Below, one piece after another: positions 32,932 to 42,046 of a stretch of 64,000 nt of DNA. Position numbers and translations under genes: made by a program. Source of the stretch: BOG-908 sp965198855 (lineage in GTDB: Bacteria > Pseudomonadota > Alphaproteobacteria > Acetobacterales > Acetobacteraceae); NCBI GenBank assembly GCA_965198855.1, contig CBDAPZ010000002.1, positions 496,001 through 560,000 of the forward strand, read 5' to 3'. The number at the start of each line of letters is the position of its first letter. Within the stretch, counting starts at the first letter, position 1. The notes below the pieces were generated by a model. It saw nothing but the letters and a program-made list of their open reading frames with translations. It ran no database searches and was not told the DNA's origin.

Positions 32932-33690
32932 ATGACCACCCCGCGACGCGAGGATGTGATCCGCGCGCTTCCCTATGCCCGGCGTTATGCGCGGGCATTG
33001 ACCGGCAGCCAACCCGCGGGCGATGCGCTGGTTGCAGAGTGCCTACGCGACCTGCTGAGCAATGCGCCGGAGAGCTCGCATGGGATCACCGATGCGCGTC
33101 ATCTTCTCTATTGGGGCGTCACCCACCGTTTCGACCAGAGCGACCGGGCCCTTGGCCCAGCGGATGGGCTTTCCAACAAGCACCGTCAGCTGATGCTCCT
33201 GACGTCCCTCGAAGATGTCTCACCCGCGGATGCCGCTCCGATCCTCGGCCTTTCGCCGGAGACCGCCGCCGCGCATCTCGCGGACGCCCGCGACCGCTTG
33301 CGCGCGGCGGCGGCTACCGATGTGCTGATCATCGAGGATGAGCCGATCATTGCGATGGACCTTGAGGAACTGGTGCAAAGCTGTGGACACCGCGTGATCG
33401 GCGTGGCCGCGACCGAAGCCGAGGCGATCGCCATCGCCAAGCGCTCTCGTCCCGGGCTGATCCTGGCCGACATCAATCTCGGCCTTGGCGGCGACGGCAC
33501 GAATGCTGTCTCCACAATACTTCAGAGCTACTATGCTCCGGTGATCTTCGTGACTGCCTATCCCGAGCGCCTCCTCACCGGCGACGCAATCGAGCCCGCC
33601 TTCGTAATCACAAAACCCTTCGAGCCGTTGACCCTGGCAATCGCCACCTACCAGGCCGTCACCGGCGGCGTGCAATTCGACCAAGTGTAA
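32932..33690 (+). CDS. phyR: Response regulator PhyR
   Basis: A 252-residue anti-anti-sigma factor. Residues about 1-130 mimic a sigma factor (LPYARRYARALTGSQPAGDA; LLTSLEDVSPADAAPILGLS), and residues about 135-252 form a receiver (VLIIEDEPIIAMDLEELVQS; LILADINLG with the phospho-Asp; VTAYPERLL; FVITKPFEPL with the conserved Lys). When phosphorylated by a HisKA_2 kinase it binds NepR and frees EcfG. The second ATG at 32932 has GAGG 6 nt upstream and is preferred over the one at 32920. Confidence 0.93.
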   Translation: MTTPRREDVIRALPYARRYARALTGSQPAGDALVAECLRDLLSNAPESSHGITDARHLLYWGVTHRFDQSDRALGPADGLSNKHRQLMLLTSLEDVSPADAAPILGLSPETAAAHLADARDRLRAAAATDVLIIEDEPIIAMDLEELVQSCGHRVIGVAATEAEAIAIAKRSRPGLILADINLGLGGDGTNAVSTILQSYYAPVIFVTAYPERLLTGDAIEPAFVITKPFEPLTLAIATYQAVTGGVQFDQV

Positions 33691-33738
33691 TTGCTGCCGA
33701 GTGCCACGACGGCATGGCGTCGTAAAAGGCCGATGATT

Positions 33739-33789
33739 CGCAAAAGTCTTTTGGTTCTTTTGTTCAGAAAAGAACATTTTTTGCTTGCG
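33739..33789 (+). repeat. AT-rich hairpin repeat arm (copy 7)
   Basis: Plus-type copy: CGCAAAAGTCTTTTGGTTCT, stem GTTCTTTT/AAAAGAAC around GTTCAG, tail TTTTTTGCTTGCG. It lies between phyR and DUF2256; the last bases run into the DUF2256 leader. Confidence 0.85.
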
Positions 33790-33806
33790 TGGAGGCGCTT
33801 CGGCTA

Positions 33807-33974
33807 ATGCCCCGCGGCGTTGCCAAATCCGATTTGCCGACAAAACTCTGCGCCTATTGCGGCAGGCTATTCACGTGGCGCAAGAAATGGGCGCGCGACT
33901 GGGATCAGGTGCGCTACTGCTCCGATGCTTGCCGGGCGAAGGCTAAACATAGGCCGGCGGCCGAGATTACTTAA
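33807..33974 (+). CDS. DUF2256 zinc-ribbon-like protein
   Basis: A 55-residue protein with two CxxC-type pairs: LCAYCGRLFTWRKKWARDWD and VRYCSDACRAKAKH. This is the DUF2256 signature, with four cysteines likely to bind zinc. I chose the ATG at 33807; the GTG at 33789 overlaps the repeat and is less likely. Function is unknown, though the family often sits near photolyase/cryptochrome genes; none is near here. Its stop overlaps the convergent oligopeptidase by 8 bp. Confidence 0.85.
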   Translation: MPRGVAKSDLPTKLCAYCGRLFTWRKKWARDWDQVRYCSDACRAKAKHRPAAEIT

Positions 33975-36051
33975 CACCGTCGACGTGCGACAAACGTGAC
34001 GTGAGATACGTCATCTCCAGTGCCTCTTCCTGCGCTTTCTCGCGCAGATTGGCGCCGGCGGCATGTCCGCCTTCGACCGACTCGTAATAGAAGAACGGCA
34101 GCCCCATCGCTTCCATCTTGGCCGCGAATTTACGCGCATGGACCGGACCGACACGATCGTCCTTGGTCGTCGTGAAGATGAAGGGCACTGGGTATTTCAC
34201 CCCTGCCTTCAGGTTATTGTAAGGCGATATTTCCGCCAGGAACGCCCGTTCCTCCGGGTTCGACACGCTGCCATATTCGCCGACCCATGAGGCGCCGGCA
34301 GCGATGTTTTCGAAACGCAGCATGTCGAGCAGCGGCACGTCGATGATGGTCGCTCCCCACAACTCCGGATGCTGCTCGAACTCCACGCCCATCAGCAGCC
34401 CGCCATTGGAACCGCCGCGGATGCCGAGATGCGGCGGGCTGGTGATCTTGCGGGCGATCAGATCCTGTGCCACGGCGGCAAAATCGTCATAGATGTGCTG
34501 GCGTTTGGTCTTCAGCCCGGCTTCGTGCCAAGCCGGGCCAAATTCGCCGCCGCCGCGTATATTGGCGAGCACGAATACATGCCCAGGCTCCAGCCACATC
34601 TTGCCGATGGTGCCCGAATAGGTCGGCGTCTCACTTACCTGGAAACCGCCATAGGCGTTCAGCAAGGTGAGATTGCTGCCGTCGAGCTTCATGTCGTTTC
34701 GATGCACCACGAAATACGGGATTTTCGTGCCGTCCGTGGAAGTGGCTTCGTGCTGGTCCACCGTATCGCGGGATGCGTCAAATTTCGGCGGCAGCGCCTT
34801 GATTTCTGCCGGCGGCGCCGAACCGGCAGCATCGGCGAGATAGAGCGTGGTCGGTTGCAGAAAACCAGTGACCTCGAAGAAGAAACGGTCATCGCTCTCG
34901 GTCGTGGCCGAGATATGCACGGAGACATTATCGGGCAGATCGAGCACGCGTTGGGTCCAGCCGTCAGCGCCTCGTGCAAAGACAGAGGCACGGCCACGCA
35001 CATTGTCGTAGATCGCAGCCACGACATGGCCCCTCGTCGCCGCCACCTCATCGATCGACTGGCGCGCATTCGGCACGAATATCGTTTCGGGGATTGCAAG
35101 CGGATGCGCCAGATCGAGCGCGATCAGGCTACCGGCCGCAATCTTCGCACCATGCGACGGAGTAAAATCCTCGTTTACCTTCACGATCAGCCGATTGTCG
35201 AGGAGCCCATCGATTTCGGCCTTTTCGGGCAGGTCGAGTTTCTGCGTGCTCACGCCATCCACTAAACGAAACTCGGTGCGGAAGAAATCCAGCCCGCGCT
35301 GGATCACTGCAACATGGTGGCCCTCCCCGTCGGTCAGCGCCAACGCCTGCACCGCGACATCCGAGCGCGCCCCGCGGAAAACCTCCTTTGCCTGCGCCAG
35401 ACTTTGCCCGCGCCGAAGCTGCTTGACGATGAACGGATAGCCGGACTCCGTCATGCTGCCGGCGCCCCAATCGGTGGCCACCAGCAGCGTGTCGGCATCC
35501 TGCCAATCCACCGATTGCTTGGCGTGCGGAATATCAAACCCACCGGCCACAAATTTAGCGTTCGCAGTGTCGAACTCGCGGGTGACGACCGCGTCCTCGC
35601 CGCCTTCGGAGAGGGACACCAGGCACCGCGTATCGACCGGCTGGTAGCAGGTATCACCCTTGAAAACCCACGTATGATGCTCGGCCTTCGACAGCGCATC
35701 GAGATCGATCAGCGTATACCAATGCGGTTCTGCCAACTTGAAATCATCGAGCGTGGTGCGGCGCCAAAGGCCCTGCGTATGTGCCGCATCCTGCCAAAGA
35801 TTGGCTACGTCATCGGCCAGAAACTCCGGCAGCGGAATACGGTCGCTGGCCTGTTCCACGCTCAGGGCCTGCTCGTAAAAATGCTGATACTGCGGATCCG
35901 CCTGCAGCACCTTCAGCGATTGCGCATCATGCGCCCGCACCCACTCCATTGCGCGCGGGGAGTCCACCGATTCCAACCATAAATTCGGATCCGTCGTTTC
36001 AGCGAAAGCCGCAGGCGCGCTCAACAGGATAGCCGCAATGAGAAAACGCAT
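33967..36051 (-). CDS. Exported prolyl oligopeptidase family serine peptidase (S9A)
   Basis: A 694-residue protein with a signal peptide (MRFLIAAILLSAPAAFAE). An N-terminal beta-propeller (about 60-420) is followed by an alpha/beta-hydrolase catalytic domain: nucleophile GIRGGSNGGLLMGV, FTTTKDDRVGPVHARKF with the Asp, and VEGGHAAGANL with the His. NLWLESVDSPRAMEWVRAH is the typical N-terminal S9A segment. It likely cleaves short proline-containing peptides in the periplasm. I chose the ATG with a clean signal peptide; the longer frame has an unlikely N-terminus. Confidence 0.9.
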   Translation of the reverse strand: MRFLIAAILLSAPAAFAETTDPNLWLESVDSPRAMEWVRAHDAQSLKVLQADPQYQHFYEQALSVEQASDRIPLPEFLADDVANLWQDAAHTQGLWRRTTLDDFKLAEPHWYTLIDLDALSKAEHHTWVFKGDTCYQPVDTRCLVSLSEGGEDAVVTREFDTANAKFVAGGFDIPHAKQSVDWQDADTLLVATDWGAGSMTESGYPFIVKQLRRGQSLAQAKEVFRGARSDVAVQALALTDGEGHHVAVIQRGLDFFRTEFRLVDGVSTQKLDLPEKAEIDGLLDNRLIVKVNEDFTPSHGAKIAAGSLIALDLAHPLAIPETIFVPNARQSIDEVAATRGHVVAAIYDNVRGRASVFARGADGWTQRVLDLPDNVSVHISATTESDDRFFFEVTGFLQPTTLYLADAAGSAPPAEIKALPPKFDASRDTVDQHEATSTDGTKIPYFVVHRNDMKLDGSNLTLLNAYGGFQVSETPTYSGTIGKMWLEPGHVFVLANIRGGGEFGPAWHEAGLKTKRQHIYDDFAAVAQDLIARKITSPPHLGIRGGSNGGLLMGVEFEQHPELWGATIIDVPLLDMLRFENIAAGASWVGEYGSVSNPEERAFLAEISPYNNLKAGVKYPVPFIFTTTKDDRVGPVHARKFAAKMEAMGLPFFYYESVEGGHAAGANLREKAQEEALEMTYLTSRLSHVDGVK

Positions 36052-36103
36052 GGTGCTGGTGGTGCCTCTGCTTGAATCTCGGCAATTCAGAACGTGCAAG
36101 CAC

Positions 36104-36189
36104 GAAAGCTTTTCCGCAGACGTTGCAGATGACAGAGACAGGATAGAAGGTCGTCCATTCTAATCTGCGTTATCTGCGGAAAAGCTTTC
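36104..36189. repeat. 17-bp perfect inverted repeat with 52-bp spacer
   Basis: GAAAGCTTTTCCGCAGA (36104-36120) and TCTGCGGAAAAGCTTTC (36173-36189) are perfect complements. The spacer also contains ATCTGCGTTATCTGCGG-like wording. Such ATCTGCG/CGCAGAT hairpins occur as REP-like intergenic repeats in many bacteria. It fills the gap between the oligopeptidase and cbpM and could form a transcript-end hairpin. Confidence 0.8.
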
Positions 36190-36192
36190 TTA

Positions 36193-36522
36193 TTATTCGG
36201 GCTGCTCCACGATCACCGATGACAGCGCATCGGCAACGCTCTGCCGCGTAGGGCTATCCAGCGCGTCCAACACCAGGCGGAGTTGCCGGCGGGTCGCGTA
36301 AAGCTGGTCGAGCAGAGAGAGCACCAGCGGCAAAGTGGGTTCCTCCACCTCCAGATCGGCATGCAACTCGCGGATAAGGCGCACACGCGCGACATCGATC
36401 TCGCGGAAGGCGGGCTCGCCGCCATGGCGCTCTGGGCGGACGAAATCTTGCTCCAGCCAGTGACGTAAAACGGCCTCGGTAAGGCCCGGAACGATGGCGC
36501 AGACGCTGGTTATGGTGATCAT
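36193..36522 (-). CDS. cbpM: Chaperone modulator CbpM
   Basis: A 109-residue MerR-like helical protein: VCAIVPGLTEAVLRHWLEQD, FVRPERHGGEPAFREIDVAR, then LHADLEVEEPTLPLVLSLLD. Members bind the J domain of CbpA and inhibit it. The start overlaps the cbpA stop by 4 bp (ATGA), so they are translationally coupled, cbpA first. Confidence 0.92.
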   Translation of the reverse strand: MITITSVCAIVPGLTEAVLRHWLEQDFVRPERHGGEPAFREIDVARVRLIRELHADLEVEEPTLPLVLSLLDQLYATRRQLRLVLDALDSPTRQSVADALSSVIVEQPE

Positions 36523-37466
36523 GCGGCCTCCACCAGATGTTGGCGCGGATCGATCGGATTGCGTTCATAGAACGCCTTCAGCGCGTCCTCCAGCGCCGCA
36601 TCGGGCGTGCCGAGCACGATGCGCAGCGTCACGTACAAATCACCCGCCGCCACACCGCCATGCGCCTGTATGCCGCGGCCGCGCAAGCGTAGCTGCTTGC
36701 CGGCATCGGAATGGCGCGGGATGGACATGTTCACCGGGCCCGCCGGTGTGGGCACCGCGATTTTGGCGCCGAGGGCTGCTTCGGCCGCGGTCACCGGCAG
36801 GTCGAGATGGATGTCGCGGCCGTCGCGGCGAAAATACGGGTGCGGGATGATGTCCACCTCGATCAGCGCGTCGCCGGCGGGGCCATTGTTCCAGCCAACC
36901 TCGCCCTGGCCGCGCAGGCGCAGGGTCTGGCCGTCCTCGAGCCCGGGCGGAATGGTGACATCCAGCGTGCGCCCATCGGGCAGGGTCAGCCGCCGCGAGG
37001 CACCGAGCGCTGCCTCGATGAAGCTGACGGAAAGCTGGTAGCGCTGATCGACGCCGCGCATGCGCTGCTCCCGTTGTTGGCCCGGCCCGAATGGGCCAGC
37101 CTGGCCGCCGTTCTTGAAAAGGTCGGCAAAGATGTCGTGGAAGGCTGCCTGGTCCGCACCCCCCGGGCCGGCACCCCGATAGCGGCCGCCTTGCGCGCTT
37201 TCGGCGTAGTTACGGTAGAATTGCCGCTCCTGCGCGCGCTCCTGCCCGGAGGCGTCTATCTCGCCGCGGTCAAAACGGGCGCGCTTTTCGGTATCCTCAA
37301 GCAGGTCATGCGCGGCGCTGATCGCTTTAAAACGCTCCTCGGCCACCTTGTCGCCCGGATTGAGATCCGGATGATGTTTCTTTGCCAGCTTGAGATAGGC
37401 GGAGCGTATCTGTGCGGCGGTAGCGTCCTTCTTGACGCCCAATGTTTCATACGGTGTTGCAGCCAT
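36519..37466 (-). CDS. cbpA: Curved DNA-binding DnaJ-type co-chaperone CbpA
   Basis: A 315-residue type II J protein. The J domain (about 4-70) has YETLGVKKDATAAQIRSAYL and the HPD triad in KKHHPDLNPGD; a Gly/Phe-type linker follows, then two C-terminal substrate-binding domains (RLTLPDGRTLDVTIPPGLED; IAVPTPAGPVNMSIPRHSDA). No zinc finger is present. It cooperates with DnaK and binds curved DNA in E. coli. It is coupled to cbpM. Confidence 0.92.
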   Translation of the reverse strand: MAATPYETLGVKKDATAAQIRSAYLKLAKKHHPDLNPGDKVAEERFKAISAAHDLLEDTEKRARFDRGEIDASGQERAQERQFYRNYAESAQGGRYRGAGPGGADQAAFHDIFADLFKNGGQAGPFGPGQQREQRMRGVDQRYQLSVSFIEAALGASRRLTLPDGRTLDVTIPPGLEDGQTLRLRGQGEVGWNNGPAGDALIEVDIIPHPYFRRDGRDIHLDLPVTAAEAALGAKIAVPTPAGPVNMSIPRHSDAGKQLRLRGRGIQAHGGVAAGDLYVTLRIVLGTPDAALEDALKAFYERNPIDPRQHLVEAA

Positions 37467-37508
37467 GTGGCGGATATAGGGCGTTCGAAGCCTGTTGTCA
37501 GTCGTCCG

Positions 37509-39170
37509 TTAACCCGCTTCGACGCGGTTGCGGCCTTCCTGTTTCGCCCGGTAGAGGCGCTGGTCGGCCAAAGCCAGCACCGCTTCTTGTGTCGGCGCCT
37601 CGTCCGAGGCGGCAACACCGATGCTCAGGGTCACGGCGAGTTCGGGGTGCAGCGCTGACCAGTCATGGGCGGCCGCGCCGGCGCGCAGCCTTTCGCACAC
37701 TGCGATGGCGACGTGCAGGTCTGCCTCGTGCAGCAAGATGGCGAACTCGTCACCGCCGAAGCGCACCGTGAGGTCGCCGGCGCGGGCATTGTGCTGCAGC
37801 AGCTCGGCCACCGCCCGCAGCACGGCATCGCCTACGGGATGGGAAAACCCGTCATTGACCTGTTTGAAACGATCTACGTCGATCATCGCGATGGCGTAGC
37901 CTTTGCCGCTCGCGATGAGGTCGAGGAAATTCAGGTCGAGTTGCCGCCGGTTCTGCAGGCCGGTGAGCGGATCCTCCATGCTGGCACGCAGCAGGCGCTC
38001 GGTCTCGCGCGCGAGCACGCGATTGCTGGCGGTGAGATCGGCTGCGTGCTGATGCGCCGCAAGTACGCTGGCGCGCAGCTTCTCGGCCTCCCACTCCAAG
38101 GTCGAGAGCCGCGCGCGCCGCTGTGCCGCGTGGGAGGCCTGCCGCACATAGAGATCGTGAAAGGCGGTGTGCGCGGCGAAGGCACGTTCGAAATCACCAA
38201 GCTGGGCATGCAGCTCGGCGATATCCTTCTGGCACGGGATCGAGGTTTCGAGGTCGTTGGCGCGGCTTGCCACCTGCAGGCAGGCCTCCAACACTTCGAT
38301 CGCTTCGCGCGGCCTGCCCTGGGCGATCCGCACGCGCCCCTGGATGTGCAGGTAGTGATAAGTGCAGCGATCCGACATCTCGCCGGCCGAGCTCGGGATC
38401 TGGCTCAGTGTACGTTCGGCCGCCGCCGTATCGCCCACATGCAGCCGGTACTCTGCAATGTTGCACAGGGATAGGCGTTCCAGCCAGCCATCGCCCACGG
38501 CACGCGAGAAGGTGAGCGCCTCGTTGGTCATGGCGACCGCCGCATTCACGGTCTTTGCCAAGGCTTCGCCGGCCTGCCCCGCCTGCAGCGCCATGTCCAC
38601 GCGCAAGCCGGCCAGGTTGATCAGCGGCCGTTGCAGCCTCGGGCGATGCATGCGGCTCAGTTCCACCGCTCGCTCGGCATAAGGCAGCGCCTGGTCGAGT
38701 TGGCGCAGCAGCCACAGAACGATCGCGTTGGTATCCAGCGCCCAGATCGCCTCGGTCGGTTCGCCGGATTGCTCGGCAGCATCCAGCGCCGACAAAGCCT
38801 CGCCTACGGCATCGTGCTCGCCGATCGTCGCCATCAGCCAAGCCAGGTTGGCGCCCGAACGCGCCGCCTGCGCCAAGTCGCCCAGGCTGACGAAAAGACT
38901 GCGCGCTTCGCGGCCATAGGTGATGCCGGCCTCGGATTTTCCCATCATCAGGCAGGTGGCGGAGAGTATCTGCGCGGCACGGGCGATCTGCTCCGTCCTT
39001 CCGCGGTCGCGCGCGCGACCATGCACCGGTAGCGCTTCCTGGTAGGCGCGCTGTGGAAAGCCGGTGCGCGCGAAGCGCAGCGCGCGGTCAAGCGCGGCCT
39101 CGTCAGCCGGCGCGTCGAACAACACGGGCAGGGGTCCTGTCCGAGTCAAGATTATGGCTTGCTTCCCCAT
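37509..39170 (-). CDS. TPR-GGDEF diguanylate cyclase
   Basis: A 553-residue cytoplasmic protein. The first ~370 residues are helical repeats of the TPR type (for example YAERAVELSRMHRPRLQRPL and VGDTAAAERTLSQIP), followed by a linker helix and a GGDEF domain (about 390-550): DPLTGLQNRRQLDLNFLDLI, AMIDVDRFKQVNDGFSHPVG, and the active-site RFGGDEFAILL intact. It should make cyclic di-GMP from GTP. I see no clear RxxD inhibitory site. No EAL partner or c-di-GMP riboswitch is near. Confidence 0.9.
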   Translation of the reverse strand: MGKQAIILTRTGPLPVLFDAPADEAALDRALRFARTGFPQRAYQEALPVHGRARDRGRTEQIARAAQILSATCLMMGKSEAGITYGREARSLFVSLGDLAQAARSGANLAWLMATIGEHDAVGEALSALDAAEQSGEPTEAIWALDTNAIVLWLLRQLDQALPYAERAVELSRMHRPRLQRPLINLAGLRVDMALQAGQAGEALAKTVNAAVAMTNEALTFSRAVGDGWLERLSLCNIAEYRLHVGDTAAAERTLSQIPSSAGEMSDRCTYHYLHIQGRVRIAQGRPREAIEVLEACLQVASRANDLETSIPCQKDIAELHAQLGDFERAFAAHTAFHDLYVRQASHAAQRRARLSTLEWEAEKLRASVLAAHQHAADLTASNRVLARETERLLRASMEDPLTGLQNRRQLDLNFLDLIASGKGYAIAMIDVDRFKQVNDGFSHPVGDAVLRAVAELLQHNARAGDLTVRFGGDEFAILLHEADLHVAIAVCERLRAGAAAHDWSALHPELAVTLSIGVAASDEAPTQEAVLALADQRLYRAKQEGRNRVEAG

Positions 39171-39374
39171 ACTTCAAAGTCTTTCGGCGTACGAATACCC
39201 GGCAAAGTAGCTGAAATAGGAGAAAAGTAGCGCCAGGTTGTGCCTGTGAAAAGAACTTCTAGCATCGAGCATGGTTCCCTCACGCAGTTGCGATCCTGAC
39301 CGCGCGCGAAAGCAGGACCTGCTTGCCCCCACAAGACGTTGCACGGAGAGTGTATCGGTCGCACTCTGTATCGT

Positions 39375-39971
39375 ATGCAACGACCGGCCGCCACATTGAA
39401 TTCGGCACCATTGCGTGCGCCGGACGCCACAGCGCTGCGTGCGGCGGCGCTGGCGCATCTGTCGCGCTTCGCCACCACCGAAGCCGGCCTCACCGGAGTG
39501 CTGGACCGCAAAGTGCAGAACTGGGCGCGCAAAAGCAGCGAGGCGCCAGAGCGCATTGCGGCCTGCGTGGCGCAGGCACGCGCTGCCATTCCTGATATTG
39601 TGCGCCGCCTCGCCGAGTCCGGCGCGGTGAGCGACGCCGTTTTCGCGCAGACACGCGCGCGTGCACTGGCCCGCGCCGGCCGCTCGCGACGCGCGATCGG
39701 CGCACATCTGGCGACACGGGGTGTTTCTGTGGTGCTGGCCGCCGAGGCGCTACCGGACGATCCGGCGCATGAATTCGTGGCCGCCTTGATCCACGCCCGC
39801 AAAAGGCGCCTCGGGCCGTGGCGCAAGGATGAGGCCTCGCCGGAGCGGTTGCGGCGCGAGCTGGGCAGCCTGGCACGTGCGGGCTTCGCACATGATGTGG
39901 CCACCCGTGCGCTGCGGAGCGATTTCGATGAGGCGGAGTGTGCGATCAATGCGTTTCGGGCGGCGCTGTAG
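39375..39971 (+). CDS. recX: Regulatory protein RecX
   Basis: A 198-residue helical protein of the RecX family, which modulates RecA filaments. Visible: ALAHLSRFATTEAGLTGVLD, RRLAESGAVSDAVFAQTRAR, SRRAIGAHLATRGVSVVLAA, then RRELGSLARAGFAHDVATRA. The repeated LxxxGxV/IxDxxFA pattern is typical. I chose the ATG at 39375 because the longer frame begins with unlike sequence. recA is not in the window. No LexA box of GTTC-N7-GTTC type is obvious in the 204-bp gap before it, which otherwise shows nothing. Confidence 0.85.
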   Translation: MQRPAATLNSAPLRAPDATALRAAALAHLSRFATTEAGLTGVLDRKVQNWARKSSEAPERIAACVAQARAAIPDIVRRLAESGAVSDAVFAQTRARALARAGRSRRAIGAHLATRGVSVVLAAEALPDDPAHEFVAALIHARKRRLGPWRKDEASPERLRRELGSLARAGFAHDVATRALRSDFDEAECAINAFRAAL

Positions 39972-40137
39972 AAGCTGCCGGAGAGGACCGCGACAGCGTC
40001 GCAAAAGACTTTCCTGAGGACGCACCTTGCTCAGCGAACGGGCACTATGATTAAGGTGTCGCTGCGGATTTTGGTTTCGCGCCATCTACCATTTGGCCCA
40101 GGCCATAGCTTGTATCCCGCCATATCGCCGGTCAAGG

Positions 40138-40178
40138 AAAAGTCGTTTGGTTCTTTTTAGGAAAGAACTGCGTCCTCC
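40138..40178 (+). repeat. AT-rich hairpin repeat arm (copy 8), with a partial core upstream
   Basis: A degenerate arm: AAAAGTCGTTTGGTTCTTTT, then GGAAAGAACTGCGTCCTCC. Its tail overlaps the BVMO stop codon. About 120 bp upstream (39987-40018) the text GACCGCGACAGCGTCGCAAA resembles the core of the composite elements, so this may be a worn composite. Nothing else is seen in the 185-bp gap after recX. Confidence 0.75.
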
Positions 40179-42004
40179 GCCTTGGTCGTGATCATCCCCT
40201 CAAAATCATCCTTCCCGCGCCAGGTCGCCAGCACAGTCTCATAGGCATCCCAGCCTAGCCCATAAGGTTCCCCTGCGTATGAGCGCGGCTTGTCGGAATC
40301 CTCGCCATTAAAATAGCTCGGTGTGCATTCCTTGAGAAAAGCATTATCGAACGCTGTCTCGCGCACGTGTTTCACCCAGGCATCCGTGACTGCCTGGCTT
40401 GGTTCCAATGCCACCACGCCCTGCGCCAGCGCCTGCTGGATGATGAACGCGATGTGGAAGTTGTGTCGGTTCATCTGCACTGTGGTGTTTGCATTGAGCC
40501 CGCTCTGCACATAACCTGTGAAGAACATGTTCGGGAAACCCGGCGTGGTGACACCGTGTAACGATGTATATCCCTCGCGCCAATGATCGTAGAGCGACAC
40601 ACCGTCGCGACCTTCGATCGTCGCGATGCCCCATTTGCGATCGAGCGTGCTGCTCGCCTCGAAGCCGCTGGCGAAGATCATGCAGTCGATGTCGAAGGCT
40701 TTCCCATTCGCAACGAAGCCTGTCTCGGTCATGCGTTCCACGCCGCGGCTCGCGGAGACGTCTATCAGCTTCACATTGGGGCGGTTGAAGGTGGGATAGA
40801 AATCATCGTTGGAAGCCGGGCGCTTGCACAAGAACCGATACCAGGGCTTGAGCGCCTCTGCCGTTTCCTTCTCCTGCACAAGCTCGTCCACGCGTGCGCG
40901 CAGCCGCTCCATCACTCGGTAATCCACCGATTCGCGCCGCGCCATGAATTCCTGCAACGAGAGTTGCGGCCAGCCCTCGGCCTCCAGCTCGCTCGAGAGA
41001 TTGCGGGTGATCTCCGTCCAGATGTCGCAGATCATGTCGGCCTCACCGGGCCCGAAACTCTCCATCGCAGCACGATGAAAATTTTTCTGCCGTGCTGTCT
41101 GCCAGCCGGGCTCGAGCGATTTCCACCAATCTACATCCGTCGGTGGATTGACACGCTTATCCACCGTCGAGGGCGTGCGCTGCAGAACGTAAAGCTGCTT
41201 GGCATATCTGCCGAGAAACGGCACTGCTTGAATTGCAGTCGCTCCCGTGCCGATGATTGCCACCGTTTTGTCGGCAAGCTTGTCGAGCACCGGCTCGAGC
41301 TGGCTGCCGCCGGTATAGTCGTAGTCCCACCGGCCGGTATGGAACATCTTGCCCTTGAAATCGGCGATGCCTGGAATGCCTGGCAGTTTGGGGATGTTCA
41401 GCAGGCCATTGGCCATGATCACGAAGCGGGCGCGGATATCGTCGCCGCGATCCGTCGTCACATGCCAGCGCGAGATCGCCGCATCCCAGCGCAGACCGGT
41501 CACCCGCGTGTGGAACAATGCCCCCTCGCCCAAAGCATAGCGTTCGGCAATCTGGTTCATGTAGCCGCGTATCTCATGTCCATCGGCGAATTTCTTCGAC
41601 GGCATGAAACCGATTTCTTCCAGCAGCGGCAGATAACAATAGCCATCATTGTCGCATTGCAGGCCCGGATACCGGTTCCAATACCAGACACCGCCCCAGC
41701 CGCCGGCATGGTCGATATTGCGAAAGGTCGAAACACCGGCCTGCTTAAGCTGGTAAGCGGCCAGCAGGCCCGTCCAACCGGCCCCAAGCACGGCCACGTC
41801 GAGATCTTCCTCCAGCGGCAGGCGAGCGACCACAGGCATATGTGGATCGGCCTCATACACCTCCTCGAACGCGCCGGTTGCCTGCACGTATTGGTTCGTG
41901 CCCTGGCGATTGACGCGCTTGTCGCGCTCATGCCGGTAGCGCTCCCGCAGCGCCGCGATATCGACGGCTTCAGGCGGCGGCGTGCGTGTTGGCTGGCACT
42001 TCAT
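40157..42004 (-). CDS. Flavin-containing monooxygenase, Baeyer-Villiger type
   Basis: A 615-residue FAD/NADPH enzyme. Visible: first Rossmann motif VAVLGAGWTGLLAAYQLKQA, GGVWYWNRYPGLQCD, the BVMO fingerprint FKGKMFHTGRWDYDYTG, and a second nucleotide motif VAIIGTGATAIQAVPFLG. BVMO enzymes insert oxygen next to ketones, giving esters or lactones. It sits with a SnoaL-like protein, which often goes with steroid or terpenoid degradation. The ATG at 42004 has good homology and the N-terminus is near the family start. Confidence 0.9.
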   Translation of the reverse strand: MKCQPTRTPPPEAVDIAALRERYRHERDKRVNRQGTNQYVQATGAFEEVYEADPHMPVVARLPLEEDLDVAVLGAGWTGLLAAYQLKQAGVSTFRNIDHAGGWGGVWYWNRYPGLQCDNDGYCYLPLLEEIGFMPSKKFADGHEIRGYMNQIAERYALGEGALFHTRVTGLRWDAAISRWHVTTDRGDDIRARFVIMANGLLNIPKLPGIPGIADFKGKMFHTGRWDYDYTGGSQLEPVLDKLADKTVAIIGTGATAIQAVPFLGRYAKQLYVLQRTPSTVDKRVNPPTDVDWWKSLEPGWQTARQKNFHRAAMESFGPGEADMICDIWTEITRNLSSELEAEGWPQLSLQEFMARRESVDYRVMERLRARVDELVQEKETAEALKPWYRFLCKRPASNDDFYPTFNRPNVKLIDVSASRGVERMTETGFVANGKAFDIDCMIFASGFEASSTLDRKWGIATIEGRDGVSLYDHWREGYTSLHGVTTPGFPNMFFTGYVQSGLNANTTVQMNRHNFHIAFIIQQALAQGVVALEPSQAVTDAWVKHVRETAFDNAFLKECTPSYFNGEDSDKPRSYAGEPYGLGWDAYETVLATWRGKDDFEGMITTKAEDAVLS

Positions 42005-42046
42005 GGTCGATCTCTGCTCCGCGACGACAGTACTGGTTGGCAGGCG

